Positions 13,386 to 27,002 of a stretch of 64,000 bases of DNA are shown here, piece after piece. How positions within the stretch are numbered: position 1 is the first letter of the stretch; every line of letters begins with the position of its first letter. The translations under genes and the position numbers were made by a program. Origin of the DNA: Leptasterias polaris (taxonomy: Eukaryota; Echinodermata; Asteroidea; Forcipulatida; Asteriidae); contig JAZGTN010000027.1 in assembly GCA_037783415.1 (NCBI GenBank), positions 186,001 through 250,000 on the forward strand, given 5' to 3'. A model generated the notes under the pieces. It worked only from the letters and a program-made list of their open reading frames with translations, was not told where the DNA came from and ran no database searches.

Positions 13386-13625
13386 TATTTTTACAGGTAC
13401 ACTGCAAAAACTAAGGTATTGAAATTTACACCATGGGTGTGGTCAAATACCCAAGAGAGAATCAAAATTAACACCATAGGGTGTCAAAACAACACCAATG
13501 TATTAGAAATTAGTGTTATGTAAAAAAAAAAATAAAAAATCTTCTTTTTTTGGGGGGGGGGGGACCCCGGGGTTATCTTTAAGTGACAACACCCATGGTG
13601 TCGATTTTAACACCCCGGTTTTTAG
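13386..13625. repeat. AACACC/GGTGTT palindromic repeat
   Basis: ACCATGGGTGT, AACACCATAGGGTGT and CACCCATGGTGTCG recur in both orientations around a T/G homopolymer (13543-13563). Probably a degenerate MITE starting ACACTGCAAAAACT. Confidence 0.45.
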
Positions 13626-13964
13626 ACCTACAAAATGGGGAGATGTGCCTTAGCTTTCGTTCCGAACCGGACCTTCGTCAGAGGCATAGACAAAGTACAG
13701 ACATAAAAGCAACCCCCGGATTTTACTGAAAGGTAACGCAAGGGATTATGGGGAGGGATTCAGAAATAGGCGGGAAGTAAAGTGTATAACCACTCAGAGT
13801 TGTTATATATTATTGTTACTATCATTTATATTTCTGGTAGTGAAACCAAGGATTCCTAATAAGTGAACTTAATCGCTGTTAGAGCTCGCACGCCTGAGGA
13901 ACCTGTGAACAAGGGTGCTTGTTTAACCAGAAACACCGGGGTTACTACCAACCCTATCACGGAA

Positions 13965-14110
13965 CCCACGGCTTAATGTCCCATCCGAAGGACAAAACAT
14001 GATCGTAAAGTATCTTGCTCAAGGACACGAGTGCCACAACTGGGACTCGATCGATGCTGATCAGAAACACCAGAGCTCGAGTAGGTGCTCTTAACAGCCG
14101 GACTAAAGAG
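13965..14110 (-). repeat. tRNA-derived SINE fragment (head half)
   Basis: Minus-strand copy with the TTGAGCAAGATAC block (complement near 14016-14030) and a degraded tRNA-like head with a GATCGAGTCCCAG B-box. The 3' body and tail are missing. Confidence 0.65.
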
Positions 14111-15708
14111 GGTTAGGTGAACCTTCTTCCCTGTTATAAAATGTATAGGCCATTTGATATCCACGATTAATGTCCACGTACAGGCTAATCATTTTTCAGA
14201 ACACAGGATGTACATTGGCAGCATACGATAAGTATGCGTTTTCATGGAATTGCGGTGAGAGTATGAAAATATTGACGTCCAGCATTCACTGAGGCCAAAA
14301 CAGATTACCAGAAAACAATGTCAGGTACACCAATCTTTATCCCTCTTCATAGGTACCAAACCCGTTTTAAGACTTGCTGAGAGCATGAAGCTATAAAATG
14401 GTGCTAAGAGTACACCCTTCATTGAAGTCTGGGTGACAGACTTTCGAGGGTTCAATTGGAAGTATTGGTTTTGTTTTCACTGGATGGTGAAAATGGGGTC
14501 AACAAGTGTATAAACTGGCCCCCTTTTATGTTATATTTAGACTGCGGCGTGATTCTCTTGGGAACCAAACCACCACGTGACAACAGTGCCTACACTTGGG
14601 ACTTTTCAATGGGGGGACGAGGCTGTTGATGAACCTCGCAACTCCGCTGTGTTTTGATAACTGATAAGAAGGAGGTTGAGAAGCATTCTCCTGGGACCAG
14701 GGGCTTTCCCCTAATGTCCGGGAAGGGAATTGATCGTCACGGAGGGATTTTCCACCGTTGCCATGGTAGTTGAATAGTGAAAGTGCCCAAAATATCATAA
14801 TCTTCCCGTAAGACCTGTTGCATTTTAATGGTCATAATGAGTGAGGGAGAGGGTTTCGTGCATTGTCCTGTGATGGTAAAAGAAGATCGCAGACTGCAGT
14901 GCGTGTTCTCCATAAAGCCAGTGCCGTAAAGAAGAAAAAACTCAAACCATAGCTTGGAATGCTTACACATTCCCGAATAGTCAGTGCATTGGATATAGTT
15001 TACCCGACAGCCTCCGTATCAAGGTGTTTGATTGACAAGCTAGGCAGTGTGTAAGATATCGCATCTTTGATATTCTGCACACACGTATCTTTTAAGTAGT
15101 ACCGCTTCCGTCGTCAAACAGCGGTGGTTATACGGCCTGCATTCACCGGGGACTACACCTTGCGATTCAACCGGCACTAGCTGCGAAACCGCGGCAAAGG
15201 CAAAACCCCGTACCTCTATCCCTCTCTCTCACTCTGAAATACGTTTAAAAGGTTTTAAATGTCATGAAAAGTACACGGGGTCGACCTCGCAGGTTAAAGG
15301 ATGCGAAGACCGCGTTTTAATTGCGCTTCCGATTTGGTTACGCCATTAAAGACCTGGAGTGTGCATTGTGCATTATACATGTTTACTCTCTGCGAAATTA
15401 GTGAAGATGTCAATCATCATAGATTATGAATGCTTGTTTGAAGCTCTCGTTCTAAATAGAAAAAAGGTAATTTGATAGATCAAGTGCACCATATAGAATA
15501 CTGAACTGTGTCACACATGCCTTTAAAAAAATGAAACCGTTTGAGTCCTTAGCGGGTTGAAAAGTTCAAGTTGAATAACATGCCAAATGCAGTAAAAATT
15601 GTATGGTAGTTGTAGGAGGTAGGACTGACAAAAAAGAACACGTAGACCACTGGATTAACTAATAATTCAAAACAACGTCGTCTTTAGAATAGAAGAGAAA
15701 AGTGCATT
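14111..15708. other. Gene-free stretch
   Basis: No recognisable feature. The several minus-strand frames between 14526 and 14970 overlap each other and lack domains. Confidence 0.45.
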
Positions 15709-15712
15709 TTAA

Positions 15713-16029
15713 AGGGAGTGCACAACATTGGTAAGGCTGAAGAAAAAAAATGTTCACAGATTTGCACACTACTTAGACCATCATGATATAATAGACATGG
15801 TGGGAAAACTTAACTTGACATAGTTTTACGTGAAATCTATGGTTTTAAGAAATGAGTGGAAACAATATTGATCTCGCGTGCCCAAAACCCGACGTTTGAA
15901 AACAGTAAAGATCTGTGGTTTTCCACTAATTTATCGCGACTCCGATGACCGATTGAGCTTTAACTTTCACATGTTTGTTATGTTCGATCACTCAAAGTGC
16001 GGATTGGTCTTTCACAATTACCAATTGTT
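15713..16029. mobile_element. MITE family B copy
   Basis: TTAA at 15709-15712 and 16030-16033. Begins AGGGAGTGCACAACATTGG and ends in the CACAATTACCAATTG block. Shares the CTTTCACATGTTTGTTATG core. Confidence 0.7.
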
Positions 16030-16310
16030 TTAAAGACACGTTTGATGATCAGTAACCTCTAAGTATGATTTGATACACAGGGAAGTTGTCCACGTGAGTG
16101 AATAGGAACGGACCTCCTTTTCGATCGCTGTATGTGATGCGCGCGCTCCGGGCGGAACTTCCTAAATTAAAGACTCACAAACTGAACCGTCCGAAAAGAC
16201 TTGAGCTTTTCGAATTCACAATTAAATGACGTCACGATACGGGGAGATTCAAGTAGAGCCCACTCATGCACCCTTTAGTAACCAATAGGTCAACACTAGT
16301 CTGACTTATA

Positions 16311-16454
16311 GGTAGAGTCTTACTTTGGTAACGACCCCGACAAAAATGTGTAATTTCTATCCGAAGCTGAAAACTTTCACATGTATATTGTATCTTTCTT
16401 GATAATTATTGTAAGTCAGCATTTCGTCGACTCAAAACCAATCTATGACACAAT
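16311..16454. repeat. MITE family C, internally deleted copy
   Basis: GGTAGAGTCTTACTTTGG start, then directly the CTTTCACATGTATATTGTAT and CTTTCTTGATAATTATTG blocks of the 3' half. Confidence 0.55.
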
Positions 16455-18422
16455 CTTCAACCACCATCATGCGGGCCACGTAGTAACAGCAGAGGGGTGC
16501 TATCAAAGAAATGGATGCAGTAAAGACAATTGCATGCTGGGAGTACGTCACATCTTCTTCTCGTACGCCTTTCCTATATACAAAGATGCCTATTTTTGTT
16601 TATAGGCATTTATTAATAATATAACATGCCATATTGTTGATGAAAAGGCTGCTGCCAATGGAGGGGACAGGAACAAATGATGTTCAAGGGCATCCAATTG
16701 TAATGAAAGTAACTTGATTGTCAACATTTCTTAATTACTGCATTGTAAAATATACATTTAAAAAGAGAGAGAAAATTATAAATTTAAACACATGCATGGA
16801 TCTATTTCAATTTCAGCTTCAACGGGAAAAACAAGCAGGGAATCATTATTTTGATCTGTGTGAGACACTCTGGCTAAAAGTTTTGAAAAGTTTAATCAAA
16901 CAACAATCGAAGAAACTTACCCGAAAGATACTTAAGTTGCCGTCCATGTGGACATCTGCTCGTGAATGGCGCCAAGGTGTCTAGAGAGATGTGCATTCCC
17001 CGCTTGTATGGGGCCGGGACACACCTTCATTGACCGCCGTCACATCTTGACGTCAGCTGTCCCTTGCCTGATGTGCAAAATACCCGGATGTCAACAATCC
17101 AGGGTTTATTCACTAACCTGGATTGTTTGATTAATAATGCGATGACCTAGGTATTAAACGAAGGGCCCATCACCTGCCCACGACACTGGTTATCATTTTT
17201 TAGACTTGTCAGCGATGAAAAACATCCGGCAGCGTTGTTTGCCAACTTATGATATTTCGGACGGTGAAGTATCTTGCTACTTGACGGTTTTAGGGCAAAT
17301 GCGTTTGTTTTGTAAGCACTGTCCGTGTGAAACTTATCCGGAATATTCAAGTGGCTTGAATACCCGGGAGGTATTTTCCTGCGAGTGACCCTAGAATGAA
17401 CGCGGCAGCCTGTTTTCCCTTCTTATATTGCGCCTATCAATGTCCAACTTGGCAGAGTTGCAACTACTTGAAGTCGAAGCGCCCTCTTGTGACATTGTTC
17501 CAGTAAAAATTAGGGTAGTCGTTGCTCTCGTGTGCCATTTAAAGCTCGAAGAGAAATCACTCTTTTTTAGAGCCGAGCAATGTGTATTGCCCATAGGGAT
17601 TCTGCACTGGGTGATGTACTGTATACGGTTGATTGTCCCTCTAGTACATTGTAACACGTATCTGTTTTTGACAGGAACACAAGTTATGTGCATGATTTTT
17701 ATGCATGGCCTTTGCAACTGACACTGCATGTCTTAATCAGCTGGGGTCCGGCGAAGGGTTCTCCACAAGTTGGCATGATAGGCTGTTATAACGTGACGTG
17801 CCGGGCATGCTAGAAATACTGTATGGACAACACGGTTCCACCGTGGTACTGAGTTAATGAACGTGTTTCTGTTGTCTCACCACAGGAGAGTAAGTTACAC
17901 TTCGGATGCCAACTTTATGCGCGAGTTAATAAAAATGAATATTCATCAGCATAACCACTAACATCTGGGTATTACTATTAAAAATATGTCAAACAAAGCC
18001 AAATTGCTTCTTTCAACCCTGCCTCATCACCGAAGCTTCAAAATCTTCAATCCCCTGCGGTGAGATGTTCGAAAATTTGTGGCTTCTCATTGACGTCCAA
18101 CAAAAGAAATCTATGACGGGGTACACCATTGGTGAACCCTATCCCTTTACTTTGTATCGCTTGTTATTTTGTTAAAGGTAAAGTTATAATCGCTGGTCAT
18201 CCACTATTGTTCTGTGAAAATGTGGTACTTGCATACTTTTGTATGACCTATAATAGGTGGTAGTTGTTTTTAAATGATAATAATGATGTTTTTGAGCAAA
18301 CTTAATGAAGTGTACCAATCGAATCTTAAAGTTTTCTCAAACATTTCACAGAAATTTCAATATTACACGTATGGTATGGACACATTATCCATACAGAGTT
18401 TCCTCGGGTAATTTTATCACAT
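16455..18422. other. Gene-free stretch
   Basis: No gene recognised. Frames open on both strands at 17391-17729 cancel as coding evidence. Confidence 0.45.
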
Positions 18423-18426
18423 TTAA

Positions 18427-18785
18427 AGGCCCTATTGGTACACTATTGGTAAGATCGAAAAACACAAATGTTCACAGATTCACACATAACTTACATGATT
18501 TAAAGTAAGTAATGGTAGAAAGGGTTCCTTAAAATATTTCTGCCTAAAATGCTATCGTTTCTGAGAAATGAGTAAAACAATAGTTTTTATCACGCGTGAT
18601 AATAAACTCGATGTTTGAAAAACAGAAAACACATCAGGTCTCTTTTCACTATTTTCTCGTGACCTCGATGACCAATTGAGCTCAAATTTTCACAGGTTTG
18701 TTATTCCATGTATGTGGTTGATTACACAAAGCATGAACACTGTCTGTGATTATTTTGTCAGCTCTGCCAATCCTGTATAATACCT
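18427..18785. mobile_element. MITE family B copy
   Basis: TTAA at 18423-18426 and 18786-18789. Has the TTGGTAAGATCGAAAAACAC start and the CAAATTTTCACAGGTTTG core. Somewhat longer and more diverged than the 41-kb copy. Confidence 0.66.
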
Positions 18786-18789
18786 TTAA

Positions 18790-21294
18790 TTGGCCCTTGT
18801 TATATTGGGTTTTTTAATGTACAAAAGAAATTGCCTAAACAAACTACACAGGCCTATATGCTATTGTTTTAAATAGTTCAAAAGACAAGGTACTAGAATA
18901 TCTTTAATACGTATCAATAAAATTATTCCCTGGTATAAATGCTACTCAACATTATGCATATTTTAATCAAGAAGATTCAGGCTCAATATCCCTTATAGAC
19001 CATCTTGCGATAAAAGGTTACTTGAATCATCTTAAATGAATGTAAAAGAGAGGCGTTCATACTCCAAACCCAAAGATAGCTTTTCCCTCCATTATAAAGT
19101 CACTCCGGATAAGCATAAAATATATCTTCATTCTTCCAAGGTATTGCCTCCAAGCACACATCAATCAAAGTGTAGCAACGCACACACAGGGACAACATTT
19201 GAAAGCCCTCTTATATTACTACCGGACAAAAATAGAAATGCGGGATTTTTGATGGGCTGCGTACAGGTCACTTAACAGCTATAGGCACTACTTGACCCAG
19301 TGTCAATTCTCGTGCGTAAAAACGTGAAATTTCACTAGCAGTTGGCGTGAGTGGGTGGGGGGGGGGGGGGGTGTATGGGGACAACATCACGCTCTGACCA
19401 TAGGACAGTGGTTAATCAAATGAACACCTACCCATTTTGAGTTGTTGATTTCAAATTGTTTGATACATGATTGTACCCGCAAGTTCAGTAGTTATTTTTT
19501 ATACAACACTACGCACAGATTCAAACTTCCCTTTGATAGGTTTTATGTTTCGTAAGTTCGATTTTAAGATGGAGATTGGGTTTCGTAGTTTTGTGTTTCT
19601 GTTTGTAGTGAGTTTCTCTTATTCTTCTTGTGGATCATGGATATCCATAACCGACAGAATAATTTCACCTGTCGAACTGTGAGGGCGTTTATGAATAAGC
19701 CTAATAACGACTTATACTTTGTTTTTCCAATAATGACCATTTCGCACCAGCAAGTAGCACGGGATGAGTAGGCATGTATGAAGATAGACGCAGCGTTTCA
19801 CCGAAGATGAGTAAACATAACTTGTATTATTTCTCTGACATTAAGATTCGGCAAGTAAATCCATCGCTGCTATCTTACCGCTATAACCCTCGTGGAGTCA
19901 GAGTTTTCCCCGGCAATGACTATGGCATAATGATGTAAAGACCAATAAATCTGTTTTCGCAAAGACACTCTGCCGTCAGATAGAGGCGTTCCGAGTGGTT
20001 TATACTGTAATGGACGGGCCTCGGGAGTACATAAGCGACCACATGTATAATAACTCAAGTATAGCATTGACATAACCGCAATCGTTTCCGCTGGCGATGA
20101 TATTTTATGACAGTGAAGGCCATTTCTGGAGTGCCACCCTTTTTCTTTAAATTTAAGAAAATGATCTCCCAAATGGGTCTCCTATTTCAGGAAATGAAAA
20201 TAGTGGAGAAAACAGTCGGAAATCGCTCTCATTTCATCGACCATTATTATTTTTATAAATCAAACAAACAAAATAAAAAGTTATGTTCATTTGGGTTTTC
20301 TATATATAAGGCGGTTTTTACCGATTCATTCCTATATGCATTAAAGGTGTTATACAAGAATGGTAGAGCTGACAAAATAGTTGCAGATAGCATTTATGTT
20401 TAGTGTGATCAATCAGCGAAATAACAAAACTGTGAACATTTGGGCTTAATCAGTTATAATGTGAGTAAGAAGGAGAAAGAAGGGAAAAACCATGCACAGT
20501 ATTCAGCATAAATACATTGTCCTTAATTTTGGTTCCAACCGAAATCAGCTATTGTGTTCTTTTAGGTTTTCAGATACAGTTTTCTAAAATATGACTTCAT
20601 TTCAGCGGGTATTAATATTCCACGCACTAAAATGATCCTTGTATGAACTTCATAATCAGCAAGCTTTCAAACTAAATTTAAAAAATTATGTTTTTTATCC
20701 TTACCAATCCTACATTAAATACTGTGACAATATGCAACTTTAAGGAAATAGCTTCTACTCTATACAAAGCATCTCAAGAGCTGCAATTGGTGCCTCTGTA
20801 TATAATATTCTTATTAATAATATGGACACAAACACTTGGGCTTCACCGAGGTCACTTCTTCGAGTGACCGGTCACTCTGGGGGCCCGCTGATGGGTGATG
20901 AGTCGCGATTAGACGGTCCAGGTTATGAGTGGACACACAGTAAGGTCCGGAGATGATACCAAAACACACGGGGCGCGATGCACTCCCGAGTATCTCCAAA
21001 TTTGTAGGACGTGCAAAGCATTTCGAATTGCCCGTACTTCTGTGTTAAAGGTAGAATCCACGTAAGGTGGATTAAAAATTGAATTAGTTCAACTTAACTA
21101 TGGATGGGATGCGCCGTTAGAATAGGTCTTAAGCTTTAAACCTGTAGGAGTATATCGGAATTGCTAAATAAGTAACATAAGGCCCGTGCCACAGGTGTTC
21201 CCATTCTCCTCAAATTGTATTTTCTACACAGGGGTGTTCACCGGCTGACACACTTTATTAAAGAGATCGACATAGCATATGTACGGAGTTCGGG
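18790..21294. other. Gene-free stretch
   Basis: Only a G homopolymer (about 19356-19371) and unrecognised AT-rich DNA. Confidence 0.45.
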
Positions 21295-21790
21295 AAGTAC
21301 CATCCAACATGTTGAGATCCTGAGATAATTTACCGTAGGATGGAGACATCATAAACGTTATAAGATGCCGACATCCTGAAGCTATCTTGGGATGACGACA
21401 TCCTAAGGTTAGATGTCGTCTCCACATAAATGTTAAGTAAGGATGTCGACATCATGAAAGTAAGTTGTCGACATCCATGTCGACATCCTGCGTAGGATGT
21501 CGACTTCCCGAGATAATTCATCTTGAGATGATAACATCCTGAAAATGTCGAAAACCAAAGATACATCATAATTTGCAAAACAACACCCTACTTCCAGGAT
21601 GTCGTCATGCCGAGATATATTATCAAGAGGACGACATCCTACTTCAAAGAAGTCGTTATACCAAGATAACCCATCTCAGAATGTCGGAATGTCAGAATGT
21701 CGGAATCATACCTTTATGATATCATCATCCTGCGGTAAATTATCTCAGGATCTCAGCATGTCGGATGGCACTCCCAAAGCTCTCCGTACG
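21295..21790. repeat. Degenerate GATGTCGACATCC minisatellite
   Basis: Units near GATGTCGACATCCT, spaced irregularly at about 20-35 bp, alternate with GAGATAATT(T/C)A(T/C)C blocks and appear in both orientations because the core is itself palindromic. Strongest at 21440-21510. No homogeneous period over the full stretch. Confidence 0.68.
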
Positions 21791-21949
21791 TACTACATCA
21801 TCATCATATACTAGATATTGTTTACACAACAAGTGTGATCTGCAATAAACCCACAAAGTGTAGGGCCTATACCATTATCGATCAATTAGCTTCATTGTAT
21901 ACCTTAATCATTCAATGACATGCTGCTCGATGATTTTGTCTGACATTAA

Positions 21950-22281
21950 AGGTAGGGTCCCAATATTGTAATGACCCCCGCCCCCCCCCCAATTGTGAAT
22001 TGTTTGTCCTAAAGCCTATACTTGTTATAACGAGCATTTGCGAAATTATTTCGTCTGAAGTGCTCCCCCTTCCCCCTGCCTGTTGATTGGAAATCAATAA
22101 ACGTATGTCGACAAAGTTGGACCTCCAAAGATCGCCCAAAGGTTTTCCTCCCTGTTTTCTCAACAGTGTTGCCACTTTCAACTGAAACTTTCACATGTGA
22201 CTTTTATATTATCTTTCTTGATAATTGTCCCTATAAATCGAGATCAAGTGAGAAAAACCAAACGATGACCCTATCTTTCAA
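21950..22281. mobile_element. MITE family C copy
   Basis: Begins AGGTAGGGTCCCAATATTG after TTAA (21946-21949). Includes a C-rich run, CTGTTTTCTCAACAGTG and CTGAAACTTTCACATGTG. Ends near ACCCTATCTTTCAATG with no intact right TTAA. Confidence 0.62.
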
Positions 22282-22943
22282 TGTACAACTAACACTTGAG
22301 AAATGAAAGGGCAACTTTTTAATGAAAAAAATTAACAAAACTTGTGATTTTACGTGATACACAAACAAATAGCAAACATGCGATAAAAAGGTTATCTCTT
22401 ACAAAAACAAGAACTTCCCTCCCGTATGATACAATTTCATCGCATGTCCCTCGCAGGTTGAACCTTTTTAGTCCAGAAGGCAAGAACCATCGATCGAAAC
22501 CCATAACGGAGAGCCAGTTCGCTCAACTTGTGTTTACCTTGTTTAGGAGCAAACCATTTGTCTTTCGAACAGCTCCGTCGATGATCGAAATGTCTTGACG
22601 TTATTTTGTCACACATGCCCTTAGAAAACCCCCATGAACGAAAACATTTCATCATGTGGACAGTGTATGTCGGTCACTCCATCTATCTTGTTTGAGTTGT
22701 TGTCACTGCAGGTATTTTGAAATGGAAAATGCTACACCTTTTAGCGAGTTGTATACCTTGTAGCGCGTAGTATAGTCCTGTTTGATTGGCAGTGTAAGGC
22801 AGCTGTTGAATTGCAATATAACATTGTTCCATGCACGTCTTATCGCACTTTGGGGTTGCATTTAAATGTATTAGTATGATAAACAATCGGTTATGGAGTC
22901 CGTTCAACCCAATCTGAATGAGCCACATCTATGGTAGTTTTAA

Positions 22944-23098
22944 AGGGACATCGAATATATAATGCTTATACGTAAATATTTACGTATATATTACGTTTTC
23001 CGCCGTGTCGCGAATGTATGTGAATATTTGCGATTCGGGCATAAATCGTGAACATTAAACGTAAATATTTACTTAAATATATAATGTTCGATGTCCCT
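22944..23098. mobile_element. 155-bp palindromic TTAA mini-element
   Basis: TTAA at 22940-22943 and 23099-23102. Inverted ends are AGGGACATCGAATATATAA and the complement AGGGACATCGAACATTATAT. CGTAAATATTTACGTA-type palindromes lie in both arms. Too small to encode anything. Confidence 0.72.
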
Positions 23099-23102
23099 TT
23101 AA

Positions 23103-26100
23103 AGCCAACATACACATCGTACACCTTTAAAAAAAAAGAGAACTATGTAGAGGGCATATGTCTTTTACATGACAATTTTCATATGTGAAGATTTCTCTAG
23201 TGCGAATGATATACGGTAGGCCTACACTTCTTGCGAAGGGAAAAGAGTTCTTCAGTAATTAAGCCAGAGACAATGAAGTTACAATAAGACAGATGATCAC
23301 AATATTGACGATCACGATTTTGCCAGTCCCCCACTTTACTATAATCAGCCTCTTACTGACCTCTTGTTCTAAAAGTCATAAAATCGAACTGTTTTCTTTA
23401 TTATTATTTTTAATTCCAGAACAATATCCTTTTCTAAGATAAAGTTCACACAAGCGCTTACGCGTGCATGCGGCTCGCGCGTATACAGCCCGGAAATCAT
23501 GTTTATTCAATAGAGCCATAACTCGACTGAAAATAACCCCATCAGTAGAATAACAATCTGTACATTATTACTTATTAGAAGCAGTACCAAGTTGAAATGT
23601 TTACAATTTGTTTTTGGTGAGATGGTGAGTACTTCAGAGTTGAGATGGCAAACATTACGACTGGTTATAAAAACATTACCAGGCAAGAAACTGTGAACCC
23701 GGCTGCTGTTCAAACACTAACGTGGAAAACAAACTAAAACACTAGTATTTTGTGTGTACACCTGACCTGATACTCTGACGGGTTGTGTCCAGCAGCAGGT
23801 CAAAGGGGATCACTCAAACAGTGGACTAAAGTGAAGAACAATCATTTGGGGGAAACAACGTCTTGGGGATTCCCGTTTTGATCGATCGCTCCAATATAAA
23901 CCCATAACTGGGAGAATACACGTTTACCGTGATTTTTAACAATTTCCCACCCTAAGGAGGAAATTGACGTTCCCAATCGGGACGCTCCTGCATGTGTGAC
24001 GACATCCACTGCGCAACCCCCATAAAAACCAACAAATATCAACGAAGAGAAACTGCCATGACAACATGTTAAACTCGGGAGATTTTAAGAAAATGCCTGT
24101 GGCGAGTTGTCACTTTTCTCGCCATGGCCAGGAACTGAACTCTTTATGTTCAATTCATAGGTACGAAGTACTTTGGTGAGTTTATTTTCTTCTCCCAGTT
24201 TGTTTGCATCTATTTGGGAGAACATCTCAATTAAATTCAGTCCGAGCTGCGTTGACTTAGAATTTTGAAGTGAGCCATCTCCTCGGAGGCGACGAAGAGG
24301 TGTTTTGAACTTTCGTTGACGCCATGTTGATTGCTGCGCACTTTGAGCTCTCATTTAATATTTTCTGTCAAAAAACGAAGTGCGCATTGGTTATGGCGCA
24401 ATTTCATACACTAGATGGTAAAATGAAGCACACACTATGGTGTGTATGACAGAAACGGGTCACCGACCAAGGATTGCGCCTTATTATACGCGCAGTTTCA
24501 TTACTGGTGAATACATTTCTTTATTTGGTGAGTAATGAAACTGGGTCCAGTTCTGAGTAAAGGTCAATAATTATTAGAATATTAAACCTAGGCCTACGCT
24601 TGATTGTCGCCACTGAAGTGTTAGTGACCCACATTATTGTAGCAACTATAGGTTATTAACCATGGCTGTGAGCCAAATAGTAAAATTAAATAGGCCTAAA
24701 TACAATTTGAAAAATAAATAGGGCGTACATAAATAGGCCTAAATAAATAAATAAATAAGGAGCGAGAGAGTGAAACCAAAGTATGATATTGTTTGTCTGC
24801 GTGGTCCATAATTGTTTTTGTTCGATTTTGACCAAACATTATACGAATACAGCGTGGACAGACCCAGACAACCCACACAAAACAGACAGTTGCGTCTAAA
24901 TAAACAACAGTGCCACCTATGGGTGACGTTTCTTACTGATTTTTGTATTTTAAAAAGAATGTGGGCTCTTTTTCAACGCAAACCATGGCGCAAAAGCCTG
25001 TTTATGCTCGGAAACAAGTTCACATTCAAATGTGTAGTTTTCGGTACGGGTCTCGCGGGATGAACAAAGACAGTGTGATTTCAGCACCGTCTAAAACAAG
25101 GAATAGTATTTAGATTTTAACTTGCTCTTGCTTAGAGAGAGCATGGAAGAGGAAGGAAATGCTTAGAGCCTTGTGATGCTATAAGGATTAGTGCAGTGGC
25201 AGTTTTCAACTTGACATTCTTAGATCCTTGCTCACAAGTCGACCCTAAGTTCATGTTTTTTAATTGGACATTGAAGTGAGAATGTATGACTTGCCCCATT
25301 TTGTATACTATTAGTTAAGTTATAAGAATGGCCAAAGCCAGAGCCGTGTTATGTATAGGGCGCCCTCAATCAATACGGGTTGGTTTCAATGAGATCGAAT
25401 CTAATAATTATAATACAGCTCTAATTCATCTTCATCTTGCCCAACCAATGTTTTGGATATAGACCTGGGGGTGCTTTATATCAAACTTTAGACCCCAAAA
25501 ATTAATATGATGTGCATGCACTGACTTAACCCTTCATGTCTGTGTTATCATTAGTGCTTGCACTTCGTCGTGCGAGAAGTAGGCCTACACAAAAATAAAA
25601 GACTTTTGTTGTACTTGTCCAGCATCAAACGAAGGCCCGTATCGTTATTTATGAGCCTGGAAGGAAGTGTGACGTCAGATGTTCTCGGTAGTTTCTCTGA
25701 TACCTCGAGATGGTCTGAGCATGGATGCTCTGAGTGAGCTTGAAAATTGGAGAAGAAAAAAAAAGGGGGGGAAAAATGCCCACCAAATCTAAACTAATAT
25801 CAGAAACAGAAAAAACGAAATTCTTTTGAAAAACCACAATAATTTCAGGTTTCGAAATTCGATGTCAGATGTCAAAACGAAACCCTTTTAATTGTTTACA
25901 TGTTTTTCACGCCGAACCATGACAATGACCTTGGACTTTAAAATGATTCGTTATATTATATCCTTTAAAGGATATATTATTTGAAGTTAGTGTGGTTCCC
26001 CCACAACCCATAGTAATACGCTCCAAAAGCAGTGGGGGCAACTTCTCTCAACCTTAGTCTTTTGATTAAAAACTGGCGTAAAATTAGAGTTGTTTCTGAA

Positions 26101-26377
26101 CAAATTTCCGTGACTTAATTCATTAAGGACATAAAGATCTAAACCGACTGGTACTTGAACAAGGGATATGCCTCCAATGATACAACTGAAACATGAAACT
26201 CTATAGCTTTAGGGGATTTTGTTCCCCCGTATACGGTAAAAACTTCGACTGAAGGAAGAGGGCGCTACTATCAGACGAAATGTTTGGACAATTCGCATTA
26301 CGGGGGACAGAATCTCCGGGGGGGGGGGGGACACACCAAAGTATCTCTCGCCAGACGGCATCAAAGTATCTCTATAA
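23103..26377. other. Mostly gene-free stretch
   Basis: Holds the doubtful 24085-24354 frame, an (AAAT)n tract near 24740-24757, and an ATATCCTTTAAAGGATAT palindrome near 25958-25975. Nothing else recognised. Confidence 0.45.
24085..24354 (-). other. Candidate coding exon, unknown protein
   Basis: An ATG-initiated 89-codon frame, CG-richer than the neighbouring DNA. It begins MRAQSAQQSTWRQRKF, then a basic LRRLRGDG segment, an amphipathic stretch LGLNLIEMFSQIDANKLGEE, and a stop. A second ATG in another frame (AACATGGCG) gives only a short peptide. No domain is recognised and no splice partner is obvious. It may be the 5' end of a minus-strand gene or chance. Confidence 0.22.
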
Positions 26378-26490
26378 ACAGTGGCGTAACTAATTAGCTT
26401 CCCTCCAAATACTGTCCTTGTCACCCCCTTCCCCCCCCCCCCCCCCCCCCCCCTTGTGACCTGAACCCCATTTGAAGTCCGGACACTTGA
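26378..26490. repeat. Family D repeat copy with long C homopolymer
   Basis: ACAGTGGCGTAACTAATTAG, CACCCCCTT, a run of over 20 C (about 26431-26452), then CCCCATTTGAAGTCCGGAC. A separate G12 run lies nearby at 26319-26330. Confidence 0.58.
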
Positions 26491-27002
26491 AATAAAAATG
26501 GTTACCAGATTTAACATATTATAAGCTTTTACTTATGGTAGGTTTTTTAATTATAATTATTTACACAAGGACACTGAATTTGTTTTTAACAATTTATAAA
26601 CAGTAAACAGCAAAAAGGCGCACTCCCACCTTCGCTCTGTGTGGCTCCAGAAGTTTACTTTTTAAGTTAAAATTTGTGTACCTCTAGAGGGCGTACTCCT
26701 TGGCTCATGTTTTCCAATCATCGATCACTTGTTTTGTTGATCATTGTCTGTTCTGTTTCGGTTACTATTTGGAAAGGAAGGAAATTACATGAACGCGGGG
26801 AGGGAAGTTAGCTGATTTCTTCTTTGGATAGCAGGTAGGTTTACTCTTACTGGAAAATTATCTTTAGCCATTTATGTGTGAATGGTACATTTTAAACAAG
26901 TTTTAAAAAAACATTTTGTTTGTTTGTAAAACTATATCATAGAGAAAGGACACAGACTTGCTCTATGGATGAACTAATGTACCATCATGATCTACTCCTG
27001 AG

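Noticed and set aside
17391..17729. Long opposed frames of 97 and 112 codons
   Set aside because: They cover the same DNA on opposite strands with no recognisable domain, so chance is the simpler explanation.
26209..26517. 102-codon minus-strand frame
   Set aside because: Poly-Gly/Pro from homopolymer runs in a family D repeat.
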